Origin: an uncultured Christensenella sp.
GTDB lineage: Bacteria; Bacillota; Clostridia; Christensenellales; UBA3700
Length of the DNA: 37,181 nt
Direction of reading: 5' to 3'
Assembly: GCA_910577845.1 (NCBI GenBank)
Contig: CAJTNA010000013.1
Span: 1-37,181, forward strand
This document shows, piece after piece, positions 25,946 to 33,244 of this stretch. Position numbers and translations under genes: made by a program. Position 1 is the first letter of the stretch; every line of letters begins with the position of its first letter. The notes below the pieces were generated by a model that made no database searches, was not told the origin of the DNA, and saw only the letters and a program-made list of their open reading frames with translations.

Positions 25946-25972
25946 GTTCATCAATTAATATAATTGATGAAC
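25946..25972 (+). repeat. Right inverted site (IR-R), also a terminator-like stem
   Basis: A 27-bp site: arm GTTCATCAATT, core AATAT, arm AATTGATGAAC, with exactly complementary arms. Its core is the reverse complement of the IR-L core. AAAAT before and ATTTTTT after extend the stem, so rightward transcription would probably stop here. On the minus strand it may end the recombinase mRNA. Confidence 0.85.
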
Positions 25973-26010
25973 ATTTTTTGTTATGTTTTAGGCATATTTT
26001 TTTTGTAATT

Positions 26011-26937
26011 TTACATTAATTTGCTAAGCTTATTCATCATATCTGATTTATGTTCCCATAGTGAATGAGCATAACGATTTAAGGTTATGCTTGCATTTTT
26101 ATGTCCTAATATTTCGGATAATGATTTTATATCCATACCACATTCAATAGCACGTGTAGCAAAGGTGTGGCGTAGAGAGTGAAAGCCTTTGTGCTGAATT
26201 TTAAGTTTTTTTAGTAGTAATTCAAAAGCACGTTGATAACTTCTAACTAAAATAGGTTTGTCATTATAGGATAAAACAAATTTGCATTTTGTATTTTTCT
26301 TTAAGTCCTTTAATATTGTTATTAATTGTGGCGAAAGAGGTATTTTTCTTAATGAATGTCCAGTTTTTGGCGTATCAATAATTATGCAATGTTTGCCATT
26401 AACATAACCATCGTGGCAAGATTTTGTGACATACAATGTCTTTTTGCTAAAGTCAATGTCTGCCCAAGTTAGAGCAAGAAGTTCACCTATCCTCAAACCA
26501 GTATATAGACAAAGCAAAATGCCTTTTAGTTTTTTGCGTTTGCAATTTGAAATGTGATTTTCTATTATTTTCTGTTCGGAAAAGGAAAAGCAATTTACTT
26601 GTTTTTCTGTTGATTTTGGACGCTTGATTTTATCTGCGTTATATTCCATAAGAAACCCCAAGTTATGAGCAGTTTTTAGTGAAGTTTGAATAACATTAAT
26701 TATAGCTTTAACATAATTTGCAGATAGTGCTTGATGGTTGCGTGTGTTGCCACATAAAGAGAGATTAGTAATATACTTTTGCAAAATAATAGGTGAAATA
26801 TCCTCAAGTTTGTACTTGCCCAAATGTGGGATAATATGCAAAGATACAATATTTTTGTATCGTGCAAAAGTTTGTTGTTTGTTTGTTGACTGAATATAAT
26901 TATCTAGCCATTCAGAAAGCCATTCTTCATATGTCAT
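26011..26937 (-). CDS. Tyrosine recombinase / site-specific integrase
   Basis: A 308-aa phage-integrase-family enzyme with the Tn916-type layout minus the arm-binding domain: a SAM-like core-binding domain (about 1-95) and a catalytic domain (about 115-305). The catalytic residues are complete: R149 (TGLRIGEL), K near 191-198, H253 and R256 (HSLRHT), H279 (LGHK) and the nucleophile Y289 (NRYAHS). AAGGAG precedes the ATG. It stands alone, with no excisionase, relaxase or phage gene near, and its stop is 39 bp from IR-R. This setting fits a dedicated invertase of the phase-variation type better than a mobile-element integrase, though a stranded element remnant is possible. Confidence 0.92.
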   Translation of the reverse strand: MTYEEWLSEWLDNYIQSTNKQQTFARYKNIVSLHIIPHLGKYKLEDISPIILQKYITNLSLCGNTRNHQALSANYVKAIINVIQTSLKTAHNLGFLMEYNADKIKRPKSTEKQVNCFSFSEQKIIENHISNCKRKKLKGILLCLYTGLRIGELLALTWADIDFSKKTLYVTKSCHDGYVNGKHCIIIDTPKTGHSLRKIPLSPQLITILKDLKKNTKCKFVLSYNDKPILVRSYQRAFELLLKKLKIQHKGFHSLRHTFATRAIECGMDIKSLSEILGHKNASITLNRYAHSLWEHKSDMMNKLSKLM

Positions 26938-26950
26938 ATGTTTTCTCCTT

Positions 26951-27343
26951 GTATTAAATATGAGTAAATTAATATAAAATTTAAAACTATAATTTGAAAA
27001 ATTTGCATTTGCAATTTTCTAAGTTTAATTAAAATCAATTGCTATGTTGAGATGTAAATACTTTGTGTTATTTTATCTAAAAATATTTTGCCTTTTAAGA
27101 AAATATTGGAAAAGTTAAAAAGTACTATGTCAATTGATTATCATCATTGCTTTCATTAATACGCTAACTTACTTTTCTGTGGTTTATGGTAACTTATGAT
27201 AATACTTTACTAGACAATTTGAGTTTTGCAACATAAAATACACTTTATTGTAGCATAAGTTTAATATAAATATTAGTTTTGAATGCGTTTTATTAAAATT
27301 TTTAATATTATTTTAGTAAACAAATTTTTTTTTGTTTAATGAT
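26951..27343. other. Gap between divergent recombinase and ilvB genes
   Basis: AT-rich. It should hold the minus-strand promoter of the recombinase, but none is convincing. No RNA gene, no T-box or other leader motif and no small gene is seen. Confidence 0.4.
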
Positions 27344-27372
27344 TTGGATATTTTTATAAAATGTGTTAGAAT
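27344..27372 (+). promoter_or_regulatory. Sigma-A promoter of ilvB
   Basis: TTGGAT (27344-27349), a 17-base spacer, TAGAAT (27367-27372) preceded by TGTG. The predicted leader is only about 35 bases, so there is no room for a classical attenuator. Confidence 0.72.
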
Positions 27373-27413
27373 AAATACAATATTTAAAATAACAATTTTT
27401 ATATGGTATGATT

Positions 27414-29039
27414 ATGAAATACACTGGTGCAAAAATATTAGTTGAAAGTTTGCAAAAGTTGGGGGTAGAATGTATATTTGGTTACCCAGGCGGAAGCATA
27501 CTTGATATTTATGAGGAATTGTATAAAGTTAAAGGAAAAATAAAACATTACCTTATGTCATCGGAGCAAGGGGCAACTTTTGCTGGTGATGGTTATGCAA
27601 GGGCAAGTGGTAAAGTTGGTGTAGTACTTGCAACCTCAGGTCCTGGAGCTACAAATTTAGTTACAGGCATAGCTAATAGTTTCCTTGATTCAGTACCGCT
27701 TGTAGTAATTACTGGAAATGTACCGACTAATAAACTTGGTCAAGATAGTTTTCAAGAAGTTGACATTTATGGCATTACTATGCCAGTAGTAAAATATAGC
27801 TATTTGTGCAAAAGAGTGGAAGATTTAGAAAGAATAATAATTGATAGCTTTGAGATTGCAAAGAGTGGTAGACCTGGTCCAGTGTTAATAGATATACCAA
27901 AAGATATTTTAACATCAAAATGTGAGTATAATGGAAATCTAACTGCAAAAGTGCATAAAAAAGAGGTTAGAATCCCAACCGACTATGAAAAGGTTGCAGA
28001 AATGATAAACCAAAGTACAAAACCATTTCTATATTGTGGCGGTGGTGTAGTAAATAATAATTGCGGTGAAAAAGTAATCAAACTAGCAGAATTAATTGAC
28101 GCACCTATAGCTTGCACTATGATGGGAAAAACTGCAGTGCCATATAATTGTAAATATAACATTGGTATGACAGGAATGCATGGCAATGTTGGTGCGAACA
28201 ACTTAAAAAATGAGGCTGATTTGGTAATTGCGTTGGGTGTTAGATTTAATGACAGAACATTACGCAGTAAACAATGCGGTCAAAAGATTATACAAGTTGA
28301 TATTGATTTAGTTGAACTAGATAAAAACGTAAAATGTGATAGCTTAATTAAAAGTGACATATCAACATTTTTAGATAATATCAATCCATACTTGAATAGC
28401 AAAAATAATCAAGAATGGTGGGATGAGATAGAATTACAAAGACAAAATGATTATGTATATAATAATGATGGTTTTACACCAAGTAATATTATAAAAAGTC
28501 TTGCAAGTAATTTAAAAACTGATGATATTATTGCAACAGATGTAGGACAGCACCAATTATGGACTGCACAATGCTATCCATTTGTAAAATCCAAAACTTT
28601 TTTGACATCTTGTGGTTTAGGTGCAATGGGATATGGTTTGGGGGCTTGTATAGGTGGAGTGATTGCAACGGGTAAGAGAGGAGTACTTGTTACAGGTGAC
28701 GGCAGTTTTGCAATGAATAACAATGAGCTGGCATTGGCGGTTGAGAAAAAATTACCAATTTTGATTGTTGTAATGAATAATGGTGCTTTAGGAATGGTTA
28801 AACAATGGCAAACAGAGTTTTATAAAAAGCATTATTATGGTATAAATATAAGTGGCAGAGTTGATTTTGAATTACTTGCAAAGTCATATGGCGTAAGTAA
28901 GAGTTATTCAGTAGATAATTTGCAAGAATTTCAAAAGATATTAAGTGATGTAAAAAACTTTAATTATCCAGTTTTAATTAATTGTAAAATATCAAGTGAT
29001 GAACAAGTTTTACCATTTGTTCACCCAGATAAAATGTGA
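27414..29039 (+). CDS. ilvB: Acetolactate synthase large subunit
   Basis: A 541-aa thiamine-diphosphate enzyme that condenses two pyruvates, or pyruvate and 2-oxobutyrate, in branched-chain amino-acid synthesis. It has the catalytic glutamate E51 (SSEQGATFA), SGPGATN, the central FAD/ADP-type domain, and the ThDP motif GDGSFAMNNNELALA followed by VVMNNGALGMVKQWQ. The FGYPGGSIL start is typical of IlvB. No ilvN regulatory subunit follows, and the rest of the ilv/leu pathway is absent from the window. A catabolic role cannot be excluded, although the sequence looks anabolic. The start could also be ATG 27408; neither has a good ribosome site. Confidence 0.9.
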   Translation: MKYTGAKILVESLQKLGVECIFGYPGGSILDIYEELYKVKGKIKHYLMSSEQGATFAGDGYARASGKVGVVLATSGPGATNLVTGIANSFLDSVPLVVITGNVPTNKLGQDSFQEVDIYGITMPVVKYSYLCKRVEDLERIIIDSFEIAKSGRPGPVLIDIPKDILTSKCEYNGNLTAKVHKKEVRIPTDYEKVAEMINQSTKPFLYCGGGVVNNNCGEKVIKLAELIDAPIACTMMGKTAVPYNCKYNIGMTGMHGNVGANNLKNEADLVIALGVRFNDRTLRSKQCGQKIIQVDIDLVELDKNVKCDSLIKSDISTFLDNINPYLNSKNNQEWWDEIELQRQNDYVYNNDGFTPSNIIKSLASNLKTDDIIATDVGQHQLWTAQCYPFVKSKTFLTSCGLGAMGYGLGACIGGVIATGKRGVLVTGDGSFAMNNNELALAVEKKLPILIVVMNNGALGMVKQWQTEFYKKHYYGINISGRVDFELLAKSYGVSKSYSVDNLQEFQKILSDVKNFNYPVLINCKISSDEQVLPFVHPDKM

Positions 29040-29041
29040 TA

Positions 29042-29078
29042 AAAAATTGCGATTTGTTATCAAATTGCAATTTTTTAT
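29042..29078 (+). terminator. Intrinsic terminator of ilvB
   Basis: AAAAATTGCGATTTG (29042-29056), loop TTAT, CAAATTGCAATTTTT (29061-29075), with one G-U pair and a T-run. It starts 2 bp after the stop. Confidence 0.93.
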
Positions 29079-29208
29079 TTTGGTTAATTGTGAAAGGTTG
29101 TAAAATTTTGGGTAAAAGATAAAAATTGTTGTTAATTGTTTTTTGTCGTAAAATGTAAAATTTGGTAAATTTGCGATTATTATTTAGTATATAAATTTTA
29201 ATATTGCT

Positions 29209-29242
29209 TATAATACTATTGTAGCAATAAGCTACAGAGGAG
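29209..29242 (+). promoter_or_regulatory. TATAAT box, 5'-end hairpin and ribosome site of the 37-aa gene
   Basis: TATAAT (29209-29214) predicts transcription from about 29221. The mRNA would begin with the hairpin TGTAGC/GCTACA (29220-29225 with 29231-29236, loop AATAA), directly followed by GAGGAG (29237-29242). No good -35 is seen. A stem at the very 5' end commonly protects mRNA from decay. Confidence 0.55.
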
Positions 29243-29248
29243 AAAGTT

Positions 29249-29362
29249 ATGGCAAGAAGTCAACAAAGTACTAGCAACAAAACTGCTAATAAGGCATCTA
29301 AGTCAAGTCAAACTAAGGGTGCATCTAAGTCTAGTACTAAAAATTGCTCAAATTGCAAATAA
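29249..29362 (+). CDS. Small Ser/Lys/Thr-rich protein with C-terminal CxxC, 37 aa
   Basis: A short gene with GAGGAGA 6 bases before the ATG, a promoter and an exceptionally strong terminator. The protein starts MARSQQSTSNKTANKASKSS and ends KNCSNCK. It is basic and low in complexity, with no membrane segment. The CxxC near the end could bind metal, perhaps as a dimer, or be redox active; this is a guess. In composition it resembles the 84-aa Cys/Lys protein at 17032. I do not recognise a family. Confidence 0.72.
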   Translation: MARSQQSTSNKTANKASKSSQTKGASKSSTKNCSNCK

Positions 29363-29389
29363 TTAGTTTTGTAATTTTAGCAAACTCAA

Positions 29390-29438
29390 AAAAAACAAAA
29401 ATCTCTTTAATGTAGAGTTAAAGAGATTTTTGTTTTTT
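29390..29438 (+). terminator. Very long intrinsic terminator of the 37-aa gene
   Basis: AAAAAAC plus AAAAATCTCTTTAA (29390-29410) pairs perfectly with TTAAAGAGATTTTT plus GTTTTTT (29418-29438), a 21-bp stem with a 7-base loop. It should act in both directions. Confidence 0.95.
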
Positions 29439-29774
29439 AATAAATAATCTAAAATTTTAGCTGTTAATTATAATAAAATAAATCTTACAAATATACTTTT
29501 TGCAAGTTACCTTGCCAAAAATAGCTTAAATAAATTGCCATAAAATAAATATAAACATTTATAATAGAATATCCATATATCAATAAAAGCTAGTTAATAT
29601 CAAATATTTTATATGCAATGTTGTTTAGCAATCACAAAATAGTAATTTGTATGTTAAATGATAATTTAATATGTCATTTTCATAGTCTATAGTTTTGTAA
29701 GAGGATTACAACTATTTATATTTTAAAAGTTTTTCCAAAACTTTATAATTTTAAAGAATAGCATTGATTATTGA
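29439..29774. other. AT-rich gap between convergent genes
   Basis: No gene, RNA or clear terminator for the minus-strand PRC-barrel gene is seen. Confidence 0.4.
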
Positions 29775-30404
29775 TTATAAATTCTCTATATTGTAGAATT
29801 TAGAGTATATTGTAATATCTATAATTTTGCCGTATTTTTGAGCGATGTCAATATCTTGCTTAGTAATTTTTTTACCGCTTGGTAAAATTATATTGCCATT
29901 TGCCATTATATTTTTTTGAATAATTCTACCAATCAAAAAACCATAATTACTTATTGTAGTAATGATGTTTGGGTCAGCAGTTGGTGCGGGCTGAATTATA
30001 ACACTCTTTTTAGCTTTTGGTTTGCGTTTGAAAACCAAACTATCTTGAGATATTGAAATAATATCTACATTGCAGAGATTTTTTGTGTCGCTCATAATTT
30101 TGCGAACCTCAAAAGTTTTAGTAATCATAAGGTCAATTAGATTGCCATATATTTTACCTTTTTCATCAGTTATCAATTGGTTTGCAATAGAGTAGAATTT
30201 AAAGTCAGGATAGTATCTGTCCTCAGCTTTATACATAATTGCATCATTGATTTTACATATATTGCTAACTTTAATTTTCACATTCCTACTAGTAAGAAAG
30301 TAATCAATTTTTTGGTTATTGATATGTATCTGATTAATTGTGCCTAAATGTTGTGCTGAATAATTATCTATAATTGGTTTATTATATAAAGATGATAAAA
30401 GCAT
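29775..30404 (-). CDS. PRC-barrel domain protein
   Basis: A 209-aa protein. Residues 1-75 resemble a PRC-barrel (LYNKPIIDNYSAQHLGTINQI, then AIMYKAE); a second related unit follows (about 77-125). A basic, Pro-rich linker (near 127-143) leads to a C-terminal unit with NYGFLIGRIIQKNIMANG, IILPSGKKIT and AQKYGKIIDITIYSK. PRC-barrels bind RNA, proteins or membranes, for example in RimM; clostridial multi-domain members have no settled role. AAAGGAG lies upstream, but the start codon falls in a perfect 14-bp hairpin arm. It is 95 bp downstream of degV on the same strand and may be cotranscribed. Confidence 0.7.
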   Translation of the reverse strand: MLLSSLYNKPIIDNYSAQHLGTINQIHINNQKIDYFLTSRNVKIKVSNICKINDAIMYKAEDRYYPDFKFYSIANQLITDEKGKIYGNLIDLMITKTFEVRKIMSDTKNLCNVDIISISQDSLVFKRKPKAKKSVIIQPAPTADPNIITTISNYGFLIGRIIQKNIMANGNIILPSGKKITKQDIDIAQKYGKIIDITIYSKFYNIENL

Positions 30405-30444
30405 ATATTACTCCTTTGTTATTCTTATAAAGTAATATATGCTT
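30399..30444 (-). promoter_or_regulatory. Start-codon-masking hairpin of the PRC-barrel gene
   Basis: Read on the minus strand, AAGCATATATTACT (30444-30431) and AGTAATATATGCTT (30412-30399) are perfectly complementary with an 18-base loop. The ATG (30404-30402) is in the 3' arm and most of the ribosome site is in the loop edge. It could control translation, or be a DNA operator. Confidence 0.7.
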
Positions 30445-30499
30445 AATTCTTTTTATTTATGACTTGTACACTTTTTAAAATTTTGTTTATTTATAAATA

Positions 30500-31390
30500 T
30501 TATTTTTCCAAAAGTTCGTCTTTTGGCTCTATCTTGTTTTTGCCTATAAACACTATTCCTATAGTGTTAGCACCAGTGTGAGAGCCTATAACAGGTCCAA
30601 TATAATTTAGTATTACATTAGTTATGCCTAATTTTTGAGCAACTTTTTCTTTTAAGAATAGAGCCTCATCTTCACAATCTGCGTGAACAATAATTATTGT
30701 ATCATTTTCTTCTGGAATTATCTGTTGTTCAACATAATTAATAAGACTTAATAAAGCTTTTTTTCTACCTTTTACTTTATCAATATTAGATAATTTTCCG
30801 TCAATATTAACATAAAGCATTGGTTTAATTTGTAATAATGAACCAGCAATTGCTGCTGCTTTGCTAACTCTACCACCTCTCATTAAGTGGAATAGGTCGT
30901 CAGGAGTGAAATAGTGACAAAGCTTGTCCCTTCTAATTAAAGTTTCATTATAATTGTCCTCAATACTCATTCCTGCATCACGTGCTTTTAATGAGTAGTA
31001 TGCAAGTAATCCCTCACCAGATGCTGCACATCTTGAGTCAATTATATAAAATTTTCTTTCTGGAAATTCTTGCTTCAATTCCTCAACAGCATTTAACATA
31101 TTTTGATAAGTACTACTTAAACCAGAAGAAAAACAAATATGCAAAATATCATTGCCAGCTTGTAATATAGGTCTAAAAAATTCTGTCGCAAAATAGCTTG
31201 TTATAAGTGAAGTTGTTGGCATTGCACCATTACGAATTGCATTGTAAAATTCCTTGCTAGATAGCTCCTTATCAATGCCGTATTCAGTGTCACCAATGGT
31301 ATATGCCATTGGAATAATTTTAAAGTTGTCAAAAACCGAAAATTCCTTTGGGAAATCGCTTGTAGCATCTGTAGTGATGTAATAAGACAT
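30500..31390 (-). CDS. DegV family fatty-acid-binding protein
   Basis: A 296-aa DegV/FakB protein that presents a bound fatty acid to the kinase FakA. It has the N-terminal ITTDATSDFP, the head-group loop TTSLITSYFATEFF (59-72), the HICFSSGLSSTY stretch (84-95), the conserved basic FHLMRGGRVSK region and the C-terminal GPVIGSHTGANTIG. These are the residues that line the acyl pocket and carboxylate site in FakB. AGGAGG precedes the ATG. It is a close paralogue of the next gene, which suggests chain-length or saturation specificity split between them. No fakA is in the window. Confidence 0.92.
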   Translation of the reverse strand: MSYYITTDATSDFPKEFSVFDNFKIIPMAYTIGDTEYGIDKELSSKEFYNAIRNGAMPTTSLITSYFATEFFRPILQAGNDILHICFSSGLSSTYQNMLNAVEELKQEFPERKFYIIDSRCAASGEGLLAYYSLKARDAGMSIEDNYNETLIRRDKLCHYFTPDDLFHLMRGGRVSKAAAIAGSLLQIKPMLYVNIDGKLSNIDKVKGRKKALLSLINYVEQQIIPEENDTIIIVHADCEDEALFLKEKVAQKLGITNVILNYIGPVIGSHTGANTIGIVFIGKNKIEPKDELLEK

Positions 31391-31589
31391 ATAACCTCCT
31401 AAGTCTTGTAAAAATTATTTTTTATTAATTTTAGTTTATAATTTATTTTTTAAAACTTATCAATTTAAAAAATATTATTTATTATTAAAATTATATTAAT
31501 GTACATAAATTTTAAAACTTTAAAAACCATATAAGCTTTATTTGATTTTTATTTTTAAGATATATCGCATTTTATTATAAGATAATTGT

Positions 31590-32477
31590 TTACTTTTTTA
31601 ATAATTCATCTGTAGGTTCAATTTTATCTTTACCTAAAAAGAATAGTGCCACAGTACCTTGTCCTGCGTGTGAACCAATAACAGGTCCAATATATTCCAA
31701 TACAATGTTTTGGATACCAGTTTTTTCAGTGATTTTTTCTTTAACAAAAGTTGCGTCTTCAACGCAGTCTGCGTGAGAGATAAATATAATTTCATTATCT
31801 TCCAAAATCATTTTGTCCAACATATGATTGACTAACTCAGTCAAAGCTTTTTTTCTGCCTTTAACTTTGTCAATCGTAGATAATTTGCCATCAATATTAA
31901 CATAAAGCATTGGCTTTATTTTAAGTAATGAGCCAGCAATTGCGGCAGTTCTACTAACTCTGCCACCTCTCATTAAATGGAACAAATCGTTTGGTGTAAA
32001 GTAATGACAAAGATGGTCACGTCTTTCCTCTGTTTGTTTGTAATTATCATCAATATTTAAACCATTATCTCTAGCTTTTAAAGCGTAATATACAAGTAAT
32101 GCTTCACCAGATGATGCACATTTAGAATCAACCAAATATATTTTTCTATTGGGGAATTCCTTTTGTAATTCCTCTACTGCGATTGTAACACTTTGATATG
32201 TACTACTTAGTGCTGATGAAAAACAAATATGTAGTATATCATTACCAGCCTCTAAAATAGGTCTAAAAAATTCAGTAGCAGTATAGGTAGTAATCAATGA
32301 TGTTGTAGGTAACGCACCATTACGAACTAGGTCATAAAATTCTTTACCTGATAATTCTTTGTCAATGCCATATTCAATATCATCTATTATATATGACATT
32401 GGTATAATTTTAAAATTTTCAAAACTTAATTGTTTTGGAAAATCACAAGTTGCATCTGTAGTAATAAAGTAAGACAT
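31590..32477 (-). CDS. DegV family fatty-acid-binding protein, second copy
   Basis: A 295-aa paralogue of the 30500-31390 protein, alignable along its whole length with the same motifs: ITTDATCDFP, TTSLITTYTATEFF, HICFSSALSSTY, FHLMRGGRVSR and GPVIGSHAGQGT. Differences in the pocket region (Ala for Gly in FSSALS, AGQG for TGAN) fit a different lipid preference. AAGAGG is the ribosome site. The 199-bp gap between the two degV genes is AT-rich and holds no other gene. The structured repeat array starts 33 bp upstream of its start codon, and its promoter may lie within or beyond that array. Confidence 0.92.
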   Translation of the reverse strand: MSYFITTDATCDFPKQLSFENFKIIPMSYIIDDIEYGIDKELSGKEFYDLVRNGALPTTSLITTYTATEFFRPILEAGNDILHICFSSALSSTYQSVTIAVEELQKEFPNRKIYLVDSKCASSGEALLVYYALKARDNGLNIDDNYKQTEERRDHLCHYFTPNDLFHLMRGGRVSRTAAIAGSLLKIKPMLYVNIDGKLSTIDKVKGRKKALTELVNHMLDKMILEDNEIIFISHADCVEDATFVKEKITEKTGIQNIVLEYIGPVIGSHAGQGTVALFFLGKDKIEPTDELLKK

Positions 32478-32510
32478 AAAAACCTCTTATTTGATTTTAT
32501 TTTAAATAAT

Positions 32511-32630
32511 ATATCAGAAGCTGTAGTCAAGCGACACGTAGTGGCATTTGACATCAGCAATTGTTAATTCAAATAGTGTCAGCTTTTGTTTAAATTTGAT
32601 TTTTTCAAATTTAACGACACATAGTTTATA
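32511..32630 (+). repeat. Structured repeat, array unit B1
   Basis: A 120-bp unit. It has AGCTG/CAGC closing around the 27-base hairpin GTCAAG...TTTGAC with loop GTA, the linker GTTAATTCAAA, the outer stem GTGTC/GACAC, and a single inner hairpin AAATTTGA/TCAAATTT. It is the shortest copy. Confidence 0.9.
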
Positions 32631-32778
32631 TTATCAAAAGCTGTAGTCAAGCGACACGCAGTGGCATTTGACATCAGCAAATGTTAATTCAAGCAGGAAG
32701 TGCTTGTGATAACAAGCTTTATTGCTACAGCAATATAAAATTTTTGCTTTAGCTAAAATTTACTTCCTATAGTTTATA
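32631..32778 (+). repeat. Structured repeat, array unit B2
   Basis: A 148-bp unit whose first 50 bp are nearly identical to B1. The second half differs: outer stem AGGAAGT/ACTTCCT and inner hairpins GCTTGT/ACAAGC, ATTGCT/AGCAAT and AAATTTT.GCT/AGC.AAAATTT. Bases 32701-32755 recur exactly at 37127-37181. Confidence 0.9.
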
Positions 32779-32924
32779 TTATGTGAAGTTGTCGCAAAGT
32801 GTGGCGTAGCCACATTTTGCAGTAACTAATGTTAATTCAAACACGAAATACTTGCACAGTAAGTGGATAGCGTTATCAATACAAAATTTTAAGCGGGCTT
32901 AAAATTTACTTTCTATAATTTTTA
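32779..32924 (+). repeat. Structured repeat, array unit B3
   Basis: A 146-bp unit. Its 5' hairpin (32794-32820) has a different sequence but the same geometry: GCAAAGTGTGGC pairs with GCCACATTTTGC across loop GTA, 12 bp with one G-U. AGTT/AACT closes around it. The second half has a short GAAA/TTTC base and the 11-bp hairpin AAATTTTAAGC/GCTTAAAATTT. Confidence 0.88.
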
Positions 32925-33068
32925 TTATCAAAAGTTATCGCAAAACACCTGAAAGAGTATTCTGCAGTAACTGATATGAATTCAAATAGTGTCAGCTTGA
33001 TTTTTCAAGCAAAAAGTGGAAGCTCTTGTCTATTTTGAGTTTTCTCAAATTTATTGACACATAATTAT
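32925..33068 (+). repeat. Structured repeat, array unit B4
   Basis: A 144-bp unit. It has an AGTTA/TAACT closing stem, a weaker 26-base 5' hairpin (GCAAAACAC with GTATTCTGC), linker ATGAATTCAAA, outer stem GTGTCA/TGACAC, and inner hairpins GCTTGA/TCAAGC and TTTTGAG/CTCAAA. Confidence 0.85.
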
Positions 33069-33244
33069 AATACAAAAGCTATCATTTACTTAACAAAAAA
33101 CTACTTTTGTGTGAATGTCAGTATTGTTTGTTAGCACTATAGTAATATCAAATGTAAATTGCACAATAGCTAATAGTTTATTCAAGAGTGTTGTGTAAAT
33201 AATAAAAATTAGCTTGCATAAAAATTTACTCTATTAATTATATC
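33069..33244 (+). repeat. Degenerate fifth repeat unit
   Basis: It starts with a CAAAAGCTATC-like border and ends AAATTTACTCTATTAATTATATC, like the ends of B2 and B3, but the 5' hairpin is no longer clear. Probably a decayed copy. Confidence 0.45.

Larger units (their letters stand above)
25805..25972. other. Candidate invertible promoter segment
   Basis: The 168-bp segment is bounded by two 27-bp sites in inverted orientation and holds an outward-facing promoter. It lies between the start of the BspA-like gene and the end of a tyrosine recombinase gene. Inversion would place the promoter on the minus strand with its -10 at about 25845-25850, about 75 bp before the BspA-like start codon. The inversion itself is inferred from architecture. 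Confidence 0.7.

Noticed and set aside
26011..26937. Integrase of an integrated mobile element
   Set aside because: No relaxase, replication, phage or excisionase gene and no tRNA target are nearby, and the flanking sites are inverted rather than direct. An element remnant stays possible but is less likely.
26951..27413. Leader attenuator or T-box before ilvB
   Set aside because: The promoter lies only about 40 bases before the start codon, and no T-box motif or leader peptide was found.
32511..32541. REP/RAYT-type element with a GTAG guide before the hairpin
   Set aside because: GTAG occurs only in units B1 and B2, not in A, B3, B4 or C, and no TnpA-REP gene is in the window.
32511..33068. 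CRISPR array
   Set aside because: The units are 120-148 bp, each with internal hairpins. There are no short identical repeats with regular unique spacers, and no cas genes are in the window.
32511..33068. Integron attC-like cassette array
   Set aside because: There are no open frames between the units, no conserved R' and R'' core sites of the GTTRRRY type at the ends, and no integron integrase.
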